Notes: generated by a model from the sequence alone, not told the origin. A DNA stretch of 64,000 nucleotides from Selaginella moellendorffii (GCF_000143415.4 NW_003314283.1:1656272-1720271), one strand, 5' to 3'; shown: positions 36,101 through 48,513, numbered from the stretch's first letter. A program made the numbers and translations.

Positions 36101-36455
36101 GTCCAAATTCAAAAGTTTACATTAAATCATTTATTCTATTCTCATTCTTTTATTTCCATGACCATATTGTCATGTGAGAAAACTATATTGCTTTCTTTCT
36201 TTCGTGGCCATTTATCACAACAGTGTTGTTTTTTGCACATTTTTTCTCTATGGCTGTATTTCTTTAGACTCCCTTTATGTGAGGCTCATTTAGCTTATCA
36301 AGGCTGCCGTATATGGCTGGGTCATGAGGGAGGGGAAAATGACACGAACCATAGGAATATTCTAAGAATATTCTATGGCTTGTGGGATTTAAAGCCGTAA
36401 TGCCTTAGAGGTTGGGAGGTTGGCTTAGGGTTCGCTCTCTTGTTTGTTTCAATAC

Positions 36456-36839
36456 CACCCATTTAGTATGACCAAAAGCCTCTCACACAGAGACTCCTTG
36501 CTCTATGCCAACAAACTTAAATCTCCCAACCATGTCATCCCTTGCATCTACTATGTTGCAAGGCCAAGCCTTGGGCTAGGCCTCTCGCTCCCTCAAACCA
36601 ATGGATAATGTCCCTAATGCAAGACTCAAAATCCTATATGACTCCCAAGTCCTTCTCTGCCTTGATGTAGCACATCTGAATTTGGAGCTGAACTCTAAGC
36701 TTGTTGTGCTACAAAACGAGGGTCTGGTACAATCCCACGAGCACCAGCTCCCCATATTCAGCACCTACACGCAAAATGGTGTTAGACGGAGTCTGGAACA
36801 ATTTTGGCATACCGATGGCTTAATGCGAGGAGGAGGATA
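36456..36839. other. unassigned sequence between repeats
   Basis: No gene or repeat of the window was recognised. A short open frame at 36601-36852 has no resemblance I know. Confidence 0.3.
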
Positions 36840-37560
36840 CCCCACCAACTAGAGCAATGTGGAGCTTGAGCTTAGACTTAAGTCGGACGCAAAACAAAGA
36901 GCAACACAGCCTAGCGGGAGCTAAACTAATGTCTCAGGTGGTCGGACATGCATTCCAACCACTATCCCTACTATACATTTGAACTTGTCAGGTTCGATTC
37001 CCATTCCTGACAAAATATTTTTTCTTTATGTGAACTTCCAGAGTTCAGAAAAACTGATGTCCAAGTGGGTCACCACTTGGACTTCCTAGGTGGTCACTCA
37101 GCCCAATACTATTCAAGCCTAGGGATGCTTAACTTTGGAGGTCTGATGGGATCCAATGCTATAGTCACGGTTTGAACCCACTCTGAAATATTTATGTTTC
37201 AGCAAATTTATGTTTGCTTGAAATCTGCAAATATAAATTCTATAAACCTATGATCCAAATCCAATGTTTAGGCCAATATTTACATTCCGTAAATATGCCA
37301 AATGAGCGAATCTAGACACTTTCCATAAATAGCATTTGGGACCGAAATGAGACTAACTCAAAGGGTATGATAGCGAGGGTGTTTGGGGGACACAATAAGC
37401 TATCATATAACGATATTAAGGGACTAGACTCAATATCGAGGGGGTTCCCAACACTAGCAAGTGCAAGTCAACGAATAAGTTTCTCTAACCAGGTCAAGTA
37501 TGCTTGACAAATAGCATGTAGGAATTCCGTCCTTATGCTCATTTGGTCAAGTGCACATTT
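36840..37560. repeat. partial third copy of the inverted-repeat family
   Basis: The stretch follows the right arm of the large inverted repeat (compare 58990-59510), for example CCACTATCCCTACTATA, ATATGCCAAATGAGCGAAT and GATAGCGAGGGTGTTTGG. Parts of it are also the inverse of 39630-39950. Confidence 0.7.
37070..37170 (-). repeat. 5S rRNA-like Cassandra relic
   Basis: On the minus strand this reads GGATCCCATCAGACCTCC, GTTAAGCATCCCTAGG and GTGACCACCTAGGAAGTCC, a closer match to plant 5S rRNA than the Cassandra LTRs of the array. No full 5S gene (120 bp with intact 5' end and terminator) is present. Confidence 0.65.
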
Positions 37561-39180
37561 ATCCACACTTCCAACCACTTGGAAGAGTCTCATTCACAAC
37601 CTCCATAAGTTTAATTCAGGACTTGGGGCTTGCTAGCCCTAAAAATGGTGTCCATGCCACTTGACCTTTGCACTTGGTCCAAATGCTCCATTTATTCGAT
37701 CCTATGACTAACACCCAAAGGTACCACTAATATATCAACTAATTATGCTAATGCCATACACATTCACCTTTGCCACACTAGTGGTCCAATACCACCTACA
37801 TCATAGTCCAAGACTAGGTTATCCACCCATGAGTGGTCATTCTAGATCCACTCCTTAACATCCTTAAAATGCCTATAAATATAGAGAACAACCTTCCCCA
37901 ATATCCCTTTTTCAGTCCCCATCAAGTCCTTTTCTATCCATGGCTGTGTTCGCCAACATTGCCACTAAATCAAGGCCCGCAAGCCCAACCACTAAGTCCC
38001 ATTGTCCTCTGGGACTTCCTCACCATGTAACCGTATCCTTAGTCACTACACTAGAGGACTGTTTCTCTTCTTTTCCATAGTCTGGGACCTTGGGACAAAT
38101 TTTTGAACACCATGGCCCTACGCGAGCCTCATGGGTACTCTCCCCACCTTCTACCTTTGGGTGCTTTAGCCATGGGCTTAGAGCGAGGTTCTGTTGAGCC
38201 ACGCCAGGTATCCAAGTAGGTAGTGCCACCCATACTTGGATTGGGAGCATCGACCATTCAATCTCCCGGGCCAACTATAGTTGGCTTTTGAATACTTCAC
38301 CAAGCTACTCCCTTTGTTAGTCTGTATTCACTTTAGCCTTAGACTTCCCAGTGGTTATCTCACCACCTAATACCTAGGTACAGCCTTTCTGGGCCAAACT
38401 GGCCTTTCCTAGCCAAACTAGCCTTTCTTGGCCAAACTTGCCTTTCTTAGCCAAATTGGCTCCACTAGGGTCTAACCCCCACACTCTCTCTACTATAATT
38501 TTGGAACCCCCTACAACCCCCCCCACCTCAGGGGACAATCACTTTAGGCTTTCACCCAACAACCTGTATTAGTATCAGACTTGGTCTCGGTTTTGGTCTT
38601 GGTTTTGGTTTCAAACTTCAACTCGTTCTCGGTTCCATCTCGGACTTCATCTCAGACTCCATCTTAAACTCCATCTCGAGTCCATCTCAGACTCCATCTC
38701 GGACTCCATCTCGGGTCTATCTCGGACTCCATCTCGAACTCCATCTCGGACTCCATCTCAAGTCCACCTCAAACTCCATCTCGAACTCCATCTCGGGTCC
38801 ACCTTGGACTCTATATTGGGTCCACCTCAAACTCCATCTCGAACTCCATCTCGAGTCCATCTCAGACTCCATCTCGGACTCCATCTCGGGTCTATCTCGG
38901 ACTCCATCTCGAACTCCATCTCGGGTCTATTTTGGACTCCATCTCGGACTCCATCTCAAGTCCACCTCAAACTCCATCTTGAACTCCATCTCGGGTCCAC
39001 CTCAGACTCTATATTGGGTCCACCTCAAACTCCATCTCGAACTCCATCTCGAGTCCATCTCGAACTCCATCTTGGGTCCTTCCATGTGTTATGTGTTGGT
39101 CCTTTTGTGTCCCTTTTTAGAGACTCACTTATTACTTGCTTCATGCTTGTTCCTCGAGCACTTCTAGCATCTCTTACGTC
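37560..39180 (+). repeat. dispersed repeat copy 3
   Basis: Same order of phrases as copy 1 (ACCACTTGGAAGAGTCTCAT, CATGCCACTTGACCTTTGC, ATCCAAGTAGGTAGTGCCAC). It contains the longest run of the 12 bp minisatellite and ends after TGTTATGTGTTGGTCC and the CACTTATTACTTGC phrase. Confidence 0.7.
38625..39080 (+). repeat. 12 bp minisatellite (CTCCATCTCGGA)
   Basis: About 38 tandem units of ACTCCATCTCGG with substitutions such as GGTCCACCTCAA fill this block. It makes long open frames on several strands that are not genes. Confidence 0.9.
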
Positions 39181-39744
39181 CCCTCTATTGGGAGAAACTT
39201 GTCTCCCTTGGTAATGTAGAAGGGTCAGCCTATACTATGTTCTAGTGATACGATGAACTACACCTGAGTGTCAACTTTCGACCAGGCTGGTGTGGGTGTT
39301 ATGAATGCTCAATTCCACTTCCCTTGTGAAGCACTCCACATCCTACTCTTCCCACTCTGATTGTTGTTGGATTGCCACAAAGTCTGCTACTTTGAGGTAT
39401 CGTCTCGGCCACTTGATCCCTCCTTTAGCATGGTTCACCACGTGAAAGAGTCACAAAATGTCCAATTAGAGGTTGCACCACTTCCACAAGCCAAACATCT
39501 TCACTAATCACAACTGTTATGAATGTGACTTTGGATATCCAAAGTTACCTGTCAGCTAGTCCTTTTGGATATTCTTTCTTTACTGCCACGACAGTAGGAG
39601 GTTGGTATTGCTGAATCTTGTATCAGTCATTGCCTAAGGTAGTTGAGAAACTAGTCTTTTCATGTGCATTGGATTAGATGAACATAAAGACGGAATTCCT
39701 AAGTGCTATTAATCAAACATACTTTACATAATTAAAGAAACTCA

Positions 39745-42266
39745 TTCATTGACTTGCACTTGCTAATGTTGGGAACCCCTACGATATTGAGCTTGGTCTC
39801 TCAATATTCACTAAATAATAGCTTACGGTGTCTACCAAACACCCTCACTATTATGCCCTTTGTGTTAGTCTCATTTCTGTCTTATTTATGGAAAGTATCT
39901 AGATTTGCTCATTTGGCATATCTATGGAATGTGAAAATTGTCTTGAACACAATGGTGTTTATCCCATATCCAAATTCGCAATCTAAGAACATTTTATATT
40001 TAATAAGTTTCGAGCTTGTCCTAGAAACTAACTCTTGGTACTAAGGGTGGTTAAGGGTGAAAGTTCAAAGCATATGTTCTTGAAAGGGGAAGGGGGGCTA
40101 TAGGGGGTTCCAAATGTAAGGTAAGGATAGTGGGTAGGTCAGACATGGCCAATTGACCTGAGGCATGGTCTAGCTCCTGCTTGTGTGTTTATCCTTGTTT
40201 CGCATTCGTCTAAGCCCAAGTTCCACACTATGCTAACTGGTGGAGTTTGTGTTAGGCCACTGATATGCTGAAATAGCACCAAACTTCATTTGGCTCTATT
40301 TTGTGTGTTGGTCCTAGTATTGGAATGTTAAATGTTCTAGGACTATTCTAAGTCACTCCATGCTCCTGTCCTTTTGCTCCTTGGGTTGTATGCTCAAGAG
40401 TTGTTATATGCTCTTGTGCCTTCACTCCTTGGCTCTATATTTAGAAGTTTGGCTTTATTCTTTCGTTTAGTGGCCCAAGGCCCTGAAACTTAGATTCCAC
40501 ACCATGGATATGTGGTATCTGGCATGTGGCATGTGGCATGTGACATGTCGCATATAGAAGGTTTAGCTAATAGTAAATCACTATAGGATAAAGGGTAAAA
40601 ACCACGTGCACTATATTTGGTATCAAATGATGAGTCTTAACGAGTACTATCCAATGAGATTGGGCAATTAATCTTGTTGCATATGTAGAGATGAAAACAA
40701 TGATTTGAGTGGGTACACGTTTGGGTGCTAAGATTTTGCATTCATTTCTTGGGTATGGATTTAGTTACCTTTTGTACCATATGATGTGAGTTTGCTTTTG
40801 GGCTTATAAGAAGGATTGAGTTGTACCATTCTGCACAGGTTTGCACTTGGGTTCGTGAGTGAAGCATATTAGCAATTCAAGGTTATAGTTTGAGTTAGCA
40901 AGATTAATGTTAGCCTATCAGTGGTTCTATAAATTGTTCTAGTGGTTACCATGAGTTGAACCATGTACCAAGGGTAAAAATAAACCTTCCTTAGGTTTGT
41001 TAAGAGTGGCAAATAAGTTTGTCCATAACTGTTTAGCATAGTACTAGTAAATCCTTCTTAGGCATGATTATAAGTAGATCACTTAAGATTATAGGGATTA
41101 ATCTATTGGTTCAAGTAGTCATTATCGTGCTTTGTCATAAACTTTTCTTGGATTGGACTGAAGGCAGTGCAAAAGCAAGCTTGAGGTTTGGTCAAAGTTA
41201 AGACCAAAAAGAAAGTCTTCAGGGACGAAGGATCAAATATATAAATCATTTTCTCTTCTTAGAGAGATAATTTATAACGAGGTGTTAACTCATTGCTCAT
41301 ATTCACATCATACAGTCAAGAATCCCTACCTTGATGCATATTGGAAATGATGGTTTTACAAGTGGTGAGTTATGGGATGGATAGTGGTGAACCATTTTGT
41401 TTAGGATTGCTATTAAAATACTTAGGTTATAATGCTTAATTCTTTTCTAGGGAACTTTGCTATTGCTCCTTGATTAGCTTGGTGTTGGATTAGTTTTGAG
41501 TTTGGTCAAATAAAGAGTGGCATAAACTTGTCTGTGTTGTGAACAAAAGTTAGTAGTGTTGGGTGTTATAAACTTCTATCGGTGGGGTGTAGCATTTATG
41601 TTGCATTTTGTTGAATCGAGTTAGCACTTGATACTCACATAAACCTTTAAAGTAATAACAACAACATTGCTCGTGGTGTTGCTCAATTGATGATCAAATC
41701 ATTGTGATACTTATATTATATCCATGTGATAGTGAATAATGTATTTACGAAGTTGCTTGGTTAAACAATGATCAACCCCAAAATAGTTGATAGTGAAGCT
41801 AATCTACTTGTATGTAATAGTATTATAGTAGTTTTGACTGAATTCTTAATGATGGTTCATTATACTAAGTTTAAGTTGGTACCTTATTTTTTTGAAAGTT
41901 TACCAATAAAGTGTTGGTTATATCACTCACTTGCTATAGCTTATTAGTGAATATATTGCACTTGGAGTAGATTGTTGGATGGAAAAAGTGTGTAATTGAG
42001 GCATTGACATCACTAACATTTGTGTTAGTGGAAGTGGCATTGTTATTTTGAGTGATAAGGAATTTTCTTTAAATTTTGATTTTTTATGTCATTTTTCTTG
42101 TTAGTGTTTTAGATTCGCATTGGATCTTGAAAGTGGTTGAAGAAGAGTGTTAGTGCAATGTGGGTATTTAAAGATATGGTCTTCATGATCAAGTCTTGGA
42201 TGTTCATTTTTGCATTTTATGGATATCAATGTTGGATGTCGAAAATATGGGCATAATGTTCAATGC
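39745..42266 (+). repeat. left arm of a large inverted repeat
   Basis: The stretch is homologous, as reverse complement, to 42887-43465 plus 57253-59516. Matching landmarks are GTGTCTACCAAACACCCTC with 59420-59440, TTAGTAGTGTTGGGTGT with 57393-57410, and GAGTGTTAGTGCAATGTGG with 42995-43013. It lacks the two insertions found in the right arm and so shows their empty sites. Confidence 0.85.
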
Positions 42267-42886
42267 TTAAGCATGCTATTTGGTCATAAAAACTTATGGG
42301 ACTCATATTAGTACACAACCTCCTCATAGACAAACTTATAGTATAGGTACTAATATTTTAACTTCAAACAACTAATTTGAACATCACTATCCTCAGTTAA
42401 GGCATAGGGCCACTAACATTAAGTCAAGATTAGTGAGAGTTCACTACTCTCACATATTCTAATGAAATGCAAGGTGCAACCTGCCACCCAACATAATGTT
42501 ACAAAAGAAAAGCATAAGAATCACCTTTCTAGAAAGTGCGATGGCCACTTTTCTATACAAACTTAAAACTCTATTCAACTTAATTGCCTTAACCCAAAAA
42601 GTTAGAATCCCTTTTAGACCACATTGTATAAACTACTTACTAAAGTTTAATCCAAACAAAATCAATTTTAACCGTTTCATTAGTTTGTACTGGCTTATAA
42701 AAACAAAATAATCAATATATCAACCATTGAAAAAATCTAAGAAAATTTATGGAAAATTTTCATCCTAGATAAAGAATGACTCTCAGTTTAGGATTGCAAA
42801 ATTTTAAAACTCAACCAACTTCCTCTTACTAACAACTTCACATAAGTTCACTTCAATATAAATTCTCATGACTCAACAATATGTCT
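42267..42886. other. spacer between inverted-repeat arms
   Basis: About 620 bp without a matching partner or recognisable gene; a hairpin formed by the arms would have this as its loop. Confidence 0.6.
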
Positions 42887-43461
42887 AAACATTGAATATC
42901 TTACCCATTTTACCGACATCGAACATTAACTTCTGCAAAATGCAAAATGAACATATAAGGCTTGATCATGAAAACCACATCTTCAGATATCCACGTTGCA
43001 CTAACACTTTTCTTCAATCACTTTCAAAATGTAATATGAAGCCAAAACATTAACAAAAAAAATGATATGAAAAACCAAGATCTAAGGAAAATTCTTCATC
43101 ACTCAAAATAATAATGCTACTTCCACTAACACAAGTGCTAATGATGTTAATGCCTCAACTACACACTTTCTCCATCCAACAATATATTCCAAATGCTAAC
43201 AGATAAACCAATAAGCTATAGCAAGTGAATGCTATAACCCTTTCCAACACTTTAATAATGGGCAAACTTTTAAGGAAATAAAGTACTAACATAAGCTTAG
43301 CATATCATAGATCATTATTAAGAACTTAGTCAAAGTTACTCCAATACTATTACTTGTAAGTAGACTAGCTTCACTATCAACTACTTTGGGGTTGATCATT
43401 ATTTAACCAAGTAACTTCATAAACACATTGCTCACTATCAAATGAATATAATAAAAAAATC

Positions 43462-43465
43462 ACAA
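43462..43465 (+). other. target-site duplication ACAA, left copy
   Basis: ACAA precedes the left terminal repeat; the same four bases follow the right terminal repeat at 57253-57256. The empty site in the other repeat arm (41702-41705 on the opposite strand) has one copy. Confidence 0.85.
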
Positions 43466-43489
43466 AAGCTCTATTTCGTTAAAGTGGGA
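43466..43489 (+). repeat. left terminal inverted repeat
   Basis: The 24 bases are the exact reverse complement of 57229-57252. Just inside lies a second, looser motif AAAATGGGACTAAGT. Confidence 0.9.
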
Positions 43490-44125
43490 TTTATTCAGTA
43501 AAATGGGACTAAGTACAAATTTTCAAGTATTTGAAAATGACGTGAAATTATATGTTTTTTGTCCAGGGGCTAGACATATCTGGGGCATGGTGACTAGCGC
43601 GGTGACTTTATGTCCAGACTGTGTCCATCTGGTTGTATAATAAATCTCATTGTCAAGGTGAACAAGCCGAATCTGAAGCTAAAGAAGAGCGATGGCATGC
43701 GCGCACACACTATTTGTTTGTTCATTGAGCGTGTGGTGAGCTTTCCAAGATGAACGTCATTCCTATTAACCAGACATATAACTTAATGGTGAGAACATTT
43801 AGATATTATTCAATATTATCTTTTTCTAACGAATCTAATTGTGAAGGTGTAGCAAGAGGCATTGCTAGTCTGGAGAAGTCATTTAACTCATTTGACCCTT
43901 AGTGTATTTTCATGAAACTAAATAACATTCATATTATTAAGGAATTTCTCTAGTACCTTTTTTTTACGACATAGAGGCTTGCATTTCTTTCAAAGGTGAT
44001 TTAGTAAAAGGCCTGAGGGCACATGCCATTCTATTTCTCAAACCGGTATTAAGATATACTAGTGCAAAGGGAAAAAGGTATTTGGTGATCAAGTAAATGG
44101 CATGAGGGCACACGCCATTATAAGC

Positions 44126-44398
44126 CTAAGCGCTAGTGGACACCTCCTTTTTGGTACTCTCAGCGGTACTATCATCCTTCTCCGGGTCAGTTGTTTTGCT
44201 TTGGATTGTTGTCTCTGACGTTACTGGGGCATTCTCGATAGTTGTTAATGTTGCTGTTTGTTCAGAAAAATGATCACCTGGAGTATAGTACGGGGAGTTT
44301 GGAAGACTTATATATTCTACATCTTCACCTATCTCCTTCTCCGTCTCCTTTTCTGCCTCACTTACAGATTTTGTGCTTGCCATAAGAACGCTCTTCAC
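44126..44398 (-). CDS. small Ser/Thr/Glu-rich open frame in the transposon
   Basis: An ATG at about 44383 opens about 85 residues, MASTKSVSEAEKETEKEIGE and onward to a Thr/Lys-rich end, closed by TAG. An acceptor-like TATTTTAG precedes it, so it may be a terminal exon. The composition (acidic, Ser/Thr-rich) resembles a disordered tail, and no domain is recognised. It lies downstream of the transposase on the same strand and could be an alternative 3' exon of that gene. Confidence 0.4.
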   Translation of the reverse strand: MKSVLMASTKSVSEAEKETEKEIGEDVEYISLPNSPYYTPGDHFSEQTATLTTIENAPVTSETTIQSKTTDPEKDDSTAESTKKEVSTSA

Positions 44399-45023
44399 CC
44401 TAAAATATGGAGTTCGTTGTGTTATAAAAAGAAACTAACACACATGCTGCAAGGGAATGATGGTACATAAAGCACGTAAGCCCATAATATGGGTTTATGT
44501 GCCATTAATATGGGCCACACGCCATATTATTAGATTTATGCACGTGTGATTGGTAAATGCATATGTCACATCATCTTTGTTTTACTTCACACACTATATC
44601 AGGCCTAATGAACCATATCACATGTGCGCACATGCTATATATATGGAGAAGTATTATGCAAGGATAGAAAAATTCAATGCATGATTGTGGAGAGCAATGG
44701 CATGAAGCCACATGCTAAATAACATTTTAGAGAAAGAATTAAAATAAAAACATGCAAACAGTACTGAGTGGACCAAGACTTAGAAGTGCACAATTGAATG
44801 AGGTATTTCTAATAAATATTTCACTCACCTCATATAGGAATGGCTACCACTCTCAAATGGCGTATCACCTCATGCCATCACCTCGCAATTTGTTATAACA
44901 ATCCGATGAATTCATATTCGGCTTGTTCACCTTAAACTTTAAGTAAGATTTGCTAGAACAACTAAGAATTTATACTTGTTATTTGTATCATCTCACCTAG
45001 GAATGGCATAAGGCCACATGCCA

Positions 45024-48000
45024 TCACGCCTCCTCTGATTCAGATTCGGATTGTTCACCTTGAAATAAAATACATTAGAAACTTAGTAAAGGAATATTAA
45101 TGAATCTCACCTTGAACCCGGGTTATGAATGCTCTTGCTGCATCTCTTGCATGGTCAGGCAAGGTGATGGTGGCACTCTGCTTCCGCATCCAACCATGCA
45201 CAACATTATCCACCGATATGCTCATGCTGGGATCCCTTGGATTCAACACCCATCTCTTTTCTAGGCAATCCTTCGTATATCCGGAACTTGGCTTGAACCA
45301 CTCCACAGTTACATTGAAGGAGTTAGTTTCCGCGTCCTCCTCTGCATCAGTGATGCAGCGCCCCACCTATATCATTTGTTTTTTATTACTGGGTTTGACA
45401 AGCACGACCATTCCTTTGCAGACCTGTACTGGATTGAATGCTGAATCCGGCTTCTTGTTCCTCGGCCCACAATAGTGATCCTCAACATCGTTATCTGTCA
45501 CTGCATTTCCAGAGGACATTGTTCTGCTACTATCTGGTGCTCTGGGTTCTGGCCAAAAGGACTCTTCCAATTCTTCATATACAACCGGCCCATTTTGGAT
45601 AGCAGATATAATCTTCTCCCAGTATTCGAGCAAAGGCTTGCACCTCTGAAAATAAGATTCTCCACCAAACACCAACCCCCTCTTCCAGAAGGCAATATGC
45701 TATCTAATCCCGGCCACTATACTTTCTTGGTCTTTGAGTCCATCCGGGTGCATCGGCCATGGGGAACCCTGAGGAATCATAGGTTCCCCAGTTATGGGAT
45801 CTCTCTTGAAGAGTTCAATGCCGTCCACTGGCAGCCACACTGTGTCCCATTCTCTCATCTTGTACCTCATCACTGGAGCACCGTCACACATGCTGAAATG
45901 AAACTGAAGAGGCTTGGAGTGGCCAATCAGCGTTTCGGATCCGTCCCTGATGTAGCCTCTTACAAACCCCTTAAAGTCTGGAACCTCTGTCAGAAGTGCA
46001 ACTTCAACAGTGCCTTTGATGCAATTTTGAAATTCATCGTAGAGTTGTGGGAGGGTGAGGACATTGGATCGCCGGAGGGACTCTGCCAGGTGACTGAACA
46101 TGGCATCGACGTCTTCATGAGTGTGCCCAACCATGAGAAAGCCAAGTGTAACCGTTTCAAATATGCCTTTGGCAACAAGCATCGCCAAGTACGCGAAGAC
46201 GTACATGTTTTTGTTCTCACTGCTAGCATTGTCTGTTTGGAGCAGAAGATGGGGTGGAAGGCCACATTGGCCGCAAGAACTTCCTTGAGATTCTGCTTCG
46301 TTTGGATGAGGCTGTGCATTCACCGGGCGACCAGCCTCGTCGGAATGGCATGAGGCCTCACGTGATAACCCTACAATCTGACGGCCAACATATTCACTGG
46401 GATGGCATGGGGCCCCACGCGATACTGCAAGCCTTTGCTCCTCCTCCAACTGAACCCTGTATGGGGTTCGATCGACAAGGGCCTTATGCAAGGGTTGGCC
46501 GTTCAGCTCAGTCTGCGCACTTTGCAGAGACCTTAAGTGTTTTGCTAGGGACGCAATCATCATGTTTGCACCCCCGCCACCCCATAGAGGTACAAAAAAG
46601 TTCCCATAGTTCTGGGCACCATGCCCATGAACGATTATGCCAAACAGAGACACAGGCAGCTGCATGGATGAAGAGATTGCCTTGGGGGCAGGATTGAGTC
46701 GAGGTAAGCATGTCTTTTTCTGGTCCATTTTGTCGTGGATGATGCAGAGGTAAGAGTCAGGTCTCTCCATGGAGAGAATCCTGTTATGATAATATGCAGT
46801 CCTGCAGCTTCTCTGCTCGATGTTGTGGTCGAGCCGCCTTCTAACCAACGTCTCTCGCTCTTGAGCGCTGCAAGAATTCTTCGACAAAGCCATTTTGATA
46901 GCAGTGCACTCGTCACACTTTGAAAAGCTGGAGTACTTTCCTATACTCACATCCCTGAACCTGTTGCTCCACAATCTACTAAATCTAGATTGGCTCAGCT
47001 TCCTGTAGCCATTACTCTGGAGTTCCCGATTCACATCTTCCAATATGGCCCCCTTGGTATACATGGAAGGGAGAACTCGTTGGGTGTCTCGTGTTCCATC
47101 TTCCAAGAGGCGGGTTTTATGTGGTTGCTGCTCGCTACATGTCTCGACAAACCTCTTGAAGATTGCCTCTCCATATACAACATGACCCCTGGTTTTGTGC
47201 GTACCGTCGTTCCCATGGACTGCCTGTTGAACCCTTTGTTCCTCGAACTCAGTTTTGATTCTGTAGAATGTGGTTCGAGGGACTCCATAAATGATTCTCC
47301 ATGCCTTCATGCAGACCAAACCCCTCTGGAAGACCATGCCCCCCACCTGATGTTCTGAAGCATCAACAGATGACCGTAATGCCTCATACACAAAATTGCG
47401 AGCTGCCTTCCAGGACAATGTCTTGTATCTTGCTCTCTCCTCTTCAATAGCATCCCAATCAGCATGTTGACAGCACCTCCTCTTGCAACAAGCAACTGTC
47501 GAGACCATTCGAACCTCCATCGCCATTTTCTGCCTTTTCGGTTCGTTGCTCAGATCCCTTTGGCTGCGCTTTAGGAAAGTGTACTTTCTTTTCCCATGAA
47601 GAGATTTTCTGTCATCAGTTGTAGTGGTGTTTGATTGTGAATCCTTCACATTCTCAAACACTAAGTGCCTCAATTTCCACCGCACAATGCTTCCAATAGT
47701 CAGACTGTTTTCTTCTGTGTCAACAACCTCTAAAATCGCAACTCCAATATCATCCCAACCCAATTCTTGATTAGCAACCGCATCTCTTGGATCGACAACT
47801 GTGGCTAAGCCCTCAGCTACCACCTCCCCCTCGGGGTTGTTTAGAAACACTTTTGCCTGAATCCATGTAGCACGGTTCTTAAGATCCACGGAGGGAACAT
47901 GCGTCGCACTTGCGCTGTCCCCAACATCTGCTTTCTTCTGAAGATTTTTCAAGGCAACAACATTTACCCCGATGACCATCTCTCCTCGTTCAATAGCGAC

Positions 48001-48160
48001 CACATTCCCATCGAAGACAGTCTCTACTGATACAGCAGCATTGCCTTCCCCAAGCCTTTGACAGTGTATAACAAAGTTCCGATCCATAGACACAAGATCC
48101 TTTTGCAACTCTCTTCCCACCATTCAAAATGTAAACCTTTTCCCCAACCCTGAAGGCCAT
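45024..48160 (-). CDS. DDE-type transposase-like protein (TAG-interrupted)
   Basis: The main open frame (48123-45703) has 807 codons. It continues in frame past TAG codons at 45700-45702 and 45367-45369 to a splice donor at 45110, and a last exon 45024-45058 ends in an acidic ESESEEA tail. In the numbering of the 807-codon frame, zinc-ligand-like clusters lie at 212-220 (CCKRRCCQH) and 403-406 (CDEC). Candidate catalytic residues are D464 (IIHDKMDQKK), D631 (LLQTDNASSENKN) and E670/D671 (GHTHEDVDAMFSHL). This resembles the RNase H-fold transposase family with GHTHEDVD found in mosses, lycophytes and invertebrates. Two palindromes (46345 and 46402) are translated between D464 and D631. The natural start may be the ATG at 48158-48160, whose frame (MAFRVGEKVYILNGG) needs a one-base shift near 48090. 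The copy looks damaged. Confidence 0.75.
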
Positions 48161-48367
48161 TCTGAAAGTGCAGAAAAGAAGTTAAGACCATACAAAAAAT
48201 GATTGGAGAATGGCCTAAATCATAACATACCAAACAACCTCAATAGCATGAGGCCACATGCCATTATTCAAACATGCTATTGACACCCACGTGAAATTTC
48301 GCATTCACAAAATTGGCATGAGCCCTCATGCCATTAGTGGTACCATTAATGGCATGAGGCCTCACGC

Positions 48368-48513
48368 TATCTTTGGCCCCTGCTAGCCTGTTGCTATATT
48401 CCTTTTGCCTTGCTGCAACTGTATATATTTTTGTGTGCGTGACTAGTCACCTATACAAAAATATATACAGTTCAAAAGGAATATGGCAATAGGCTAGCAG
48501 GGGCCAAAGATGG
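48368..48513. repeat. imperfect hairpin, arms about 60-70 bp
   Basis: TATCTTTGGCCCCTGCTAGC on the left pairs with GCTAGCAGGGGCCAAAGATG on the right, and AACTGTATATATTTTTGTG pairs with TACAAAAATATATACAGTT, around a TGACTAGTCA centre. The hairpin is flanked by palindrome copies on both sides (48349 and 48510). Confidence 0.85.

Larger units (their letters stand above)
33149..36455 (+). mobile_element. decayed Ty3/gypsy chromovirus, plus strand
   Basis: TTGGTATCGGAGTAGC at 33149-33164 is a near match to the initiator tRNA-Met primer site, directly after an LTR end that recurs at 36455. Plus-strand relics follow in order: gag (33460-33900), a zinc knuckle CFHCHRARH...C near 34100, RNase H end (34380-34515, QYKHGGDNKMADALSR), integrase and chromodomain. 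Most of the reverse transcriptase is missing. The frames carry a mixture of TAG and TGA stops, as expected for a methylated decaying element. Confidence 0.8.

Noticed and set aside
36990..37020. tRNA-like T-arm (GGTTCGATTCC) suggesting a tRNA gene or SINE
   Set aside because: No anticodon or D arms at the right distance and no cloverleaf; the sequence belongs to the inverted-repeat family.
38804..39214. 136-codon open frame
   Set aside because: It is the translated 12 bp minisatellite (repeating TPSRTPS-type residues).
45700..45722. A 23 nt GTA...TAG segment ending at the first transposase stop, as a possible mini-intron (a second 23 nt one lies at 45367-45389)
   Set aside because: Removing 23 nt shifts the frame, and the downstream frame that looks like real protein is the unspliced one. 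In-frame TAG is the simpler reading.
45024..48160. Assignment of the transposon to Sola, En/Spm or another named superfamily
   Set aside because: The 4 bp duplication recalls Sola but the protein motifs do not let me decide; a profile search is needed.
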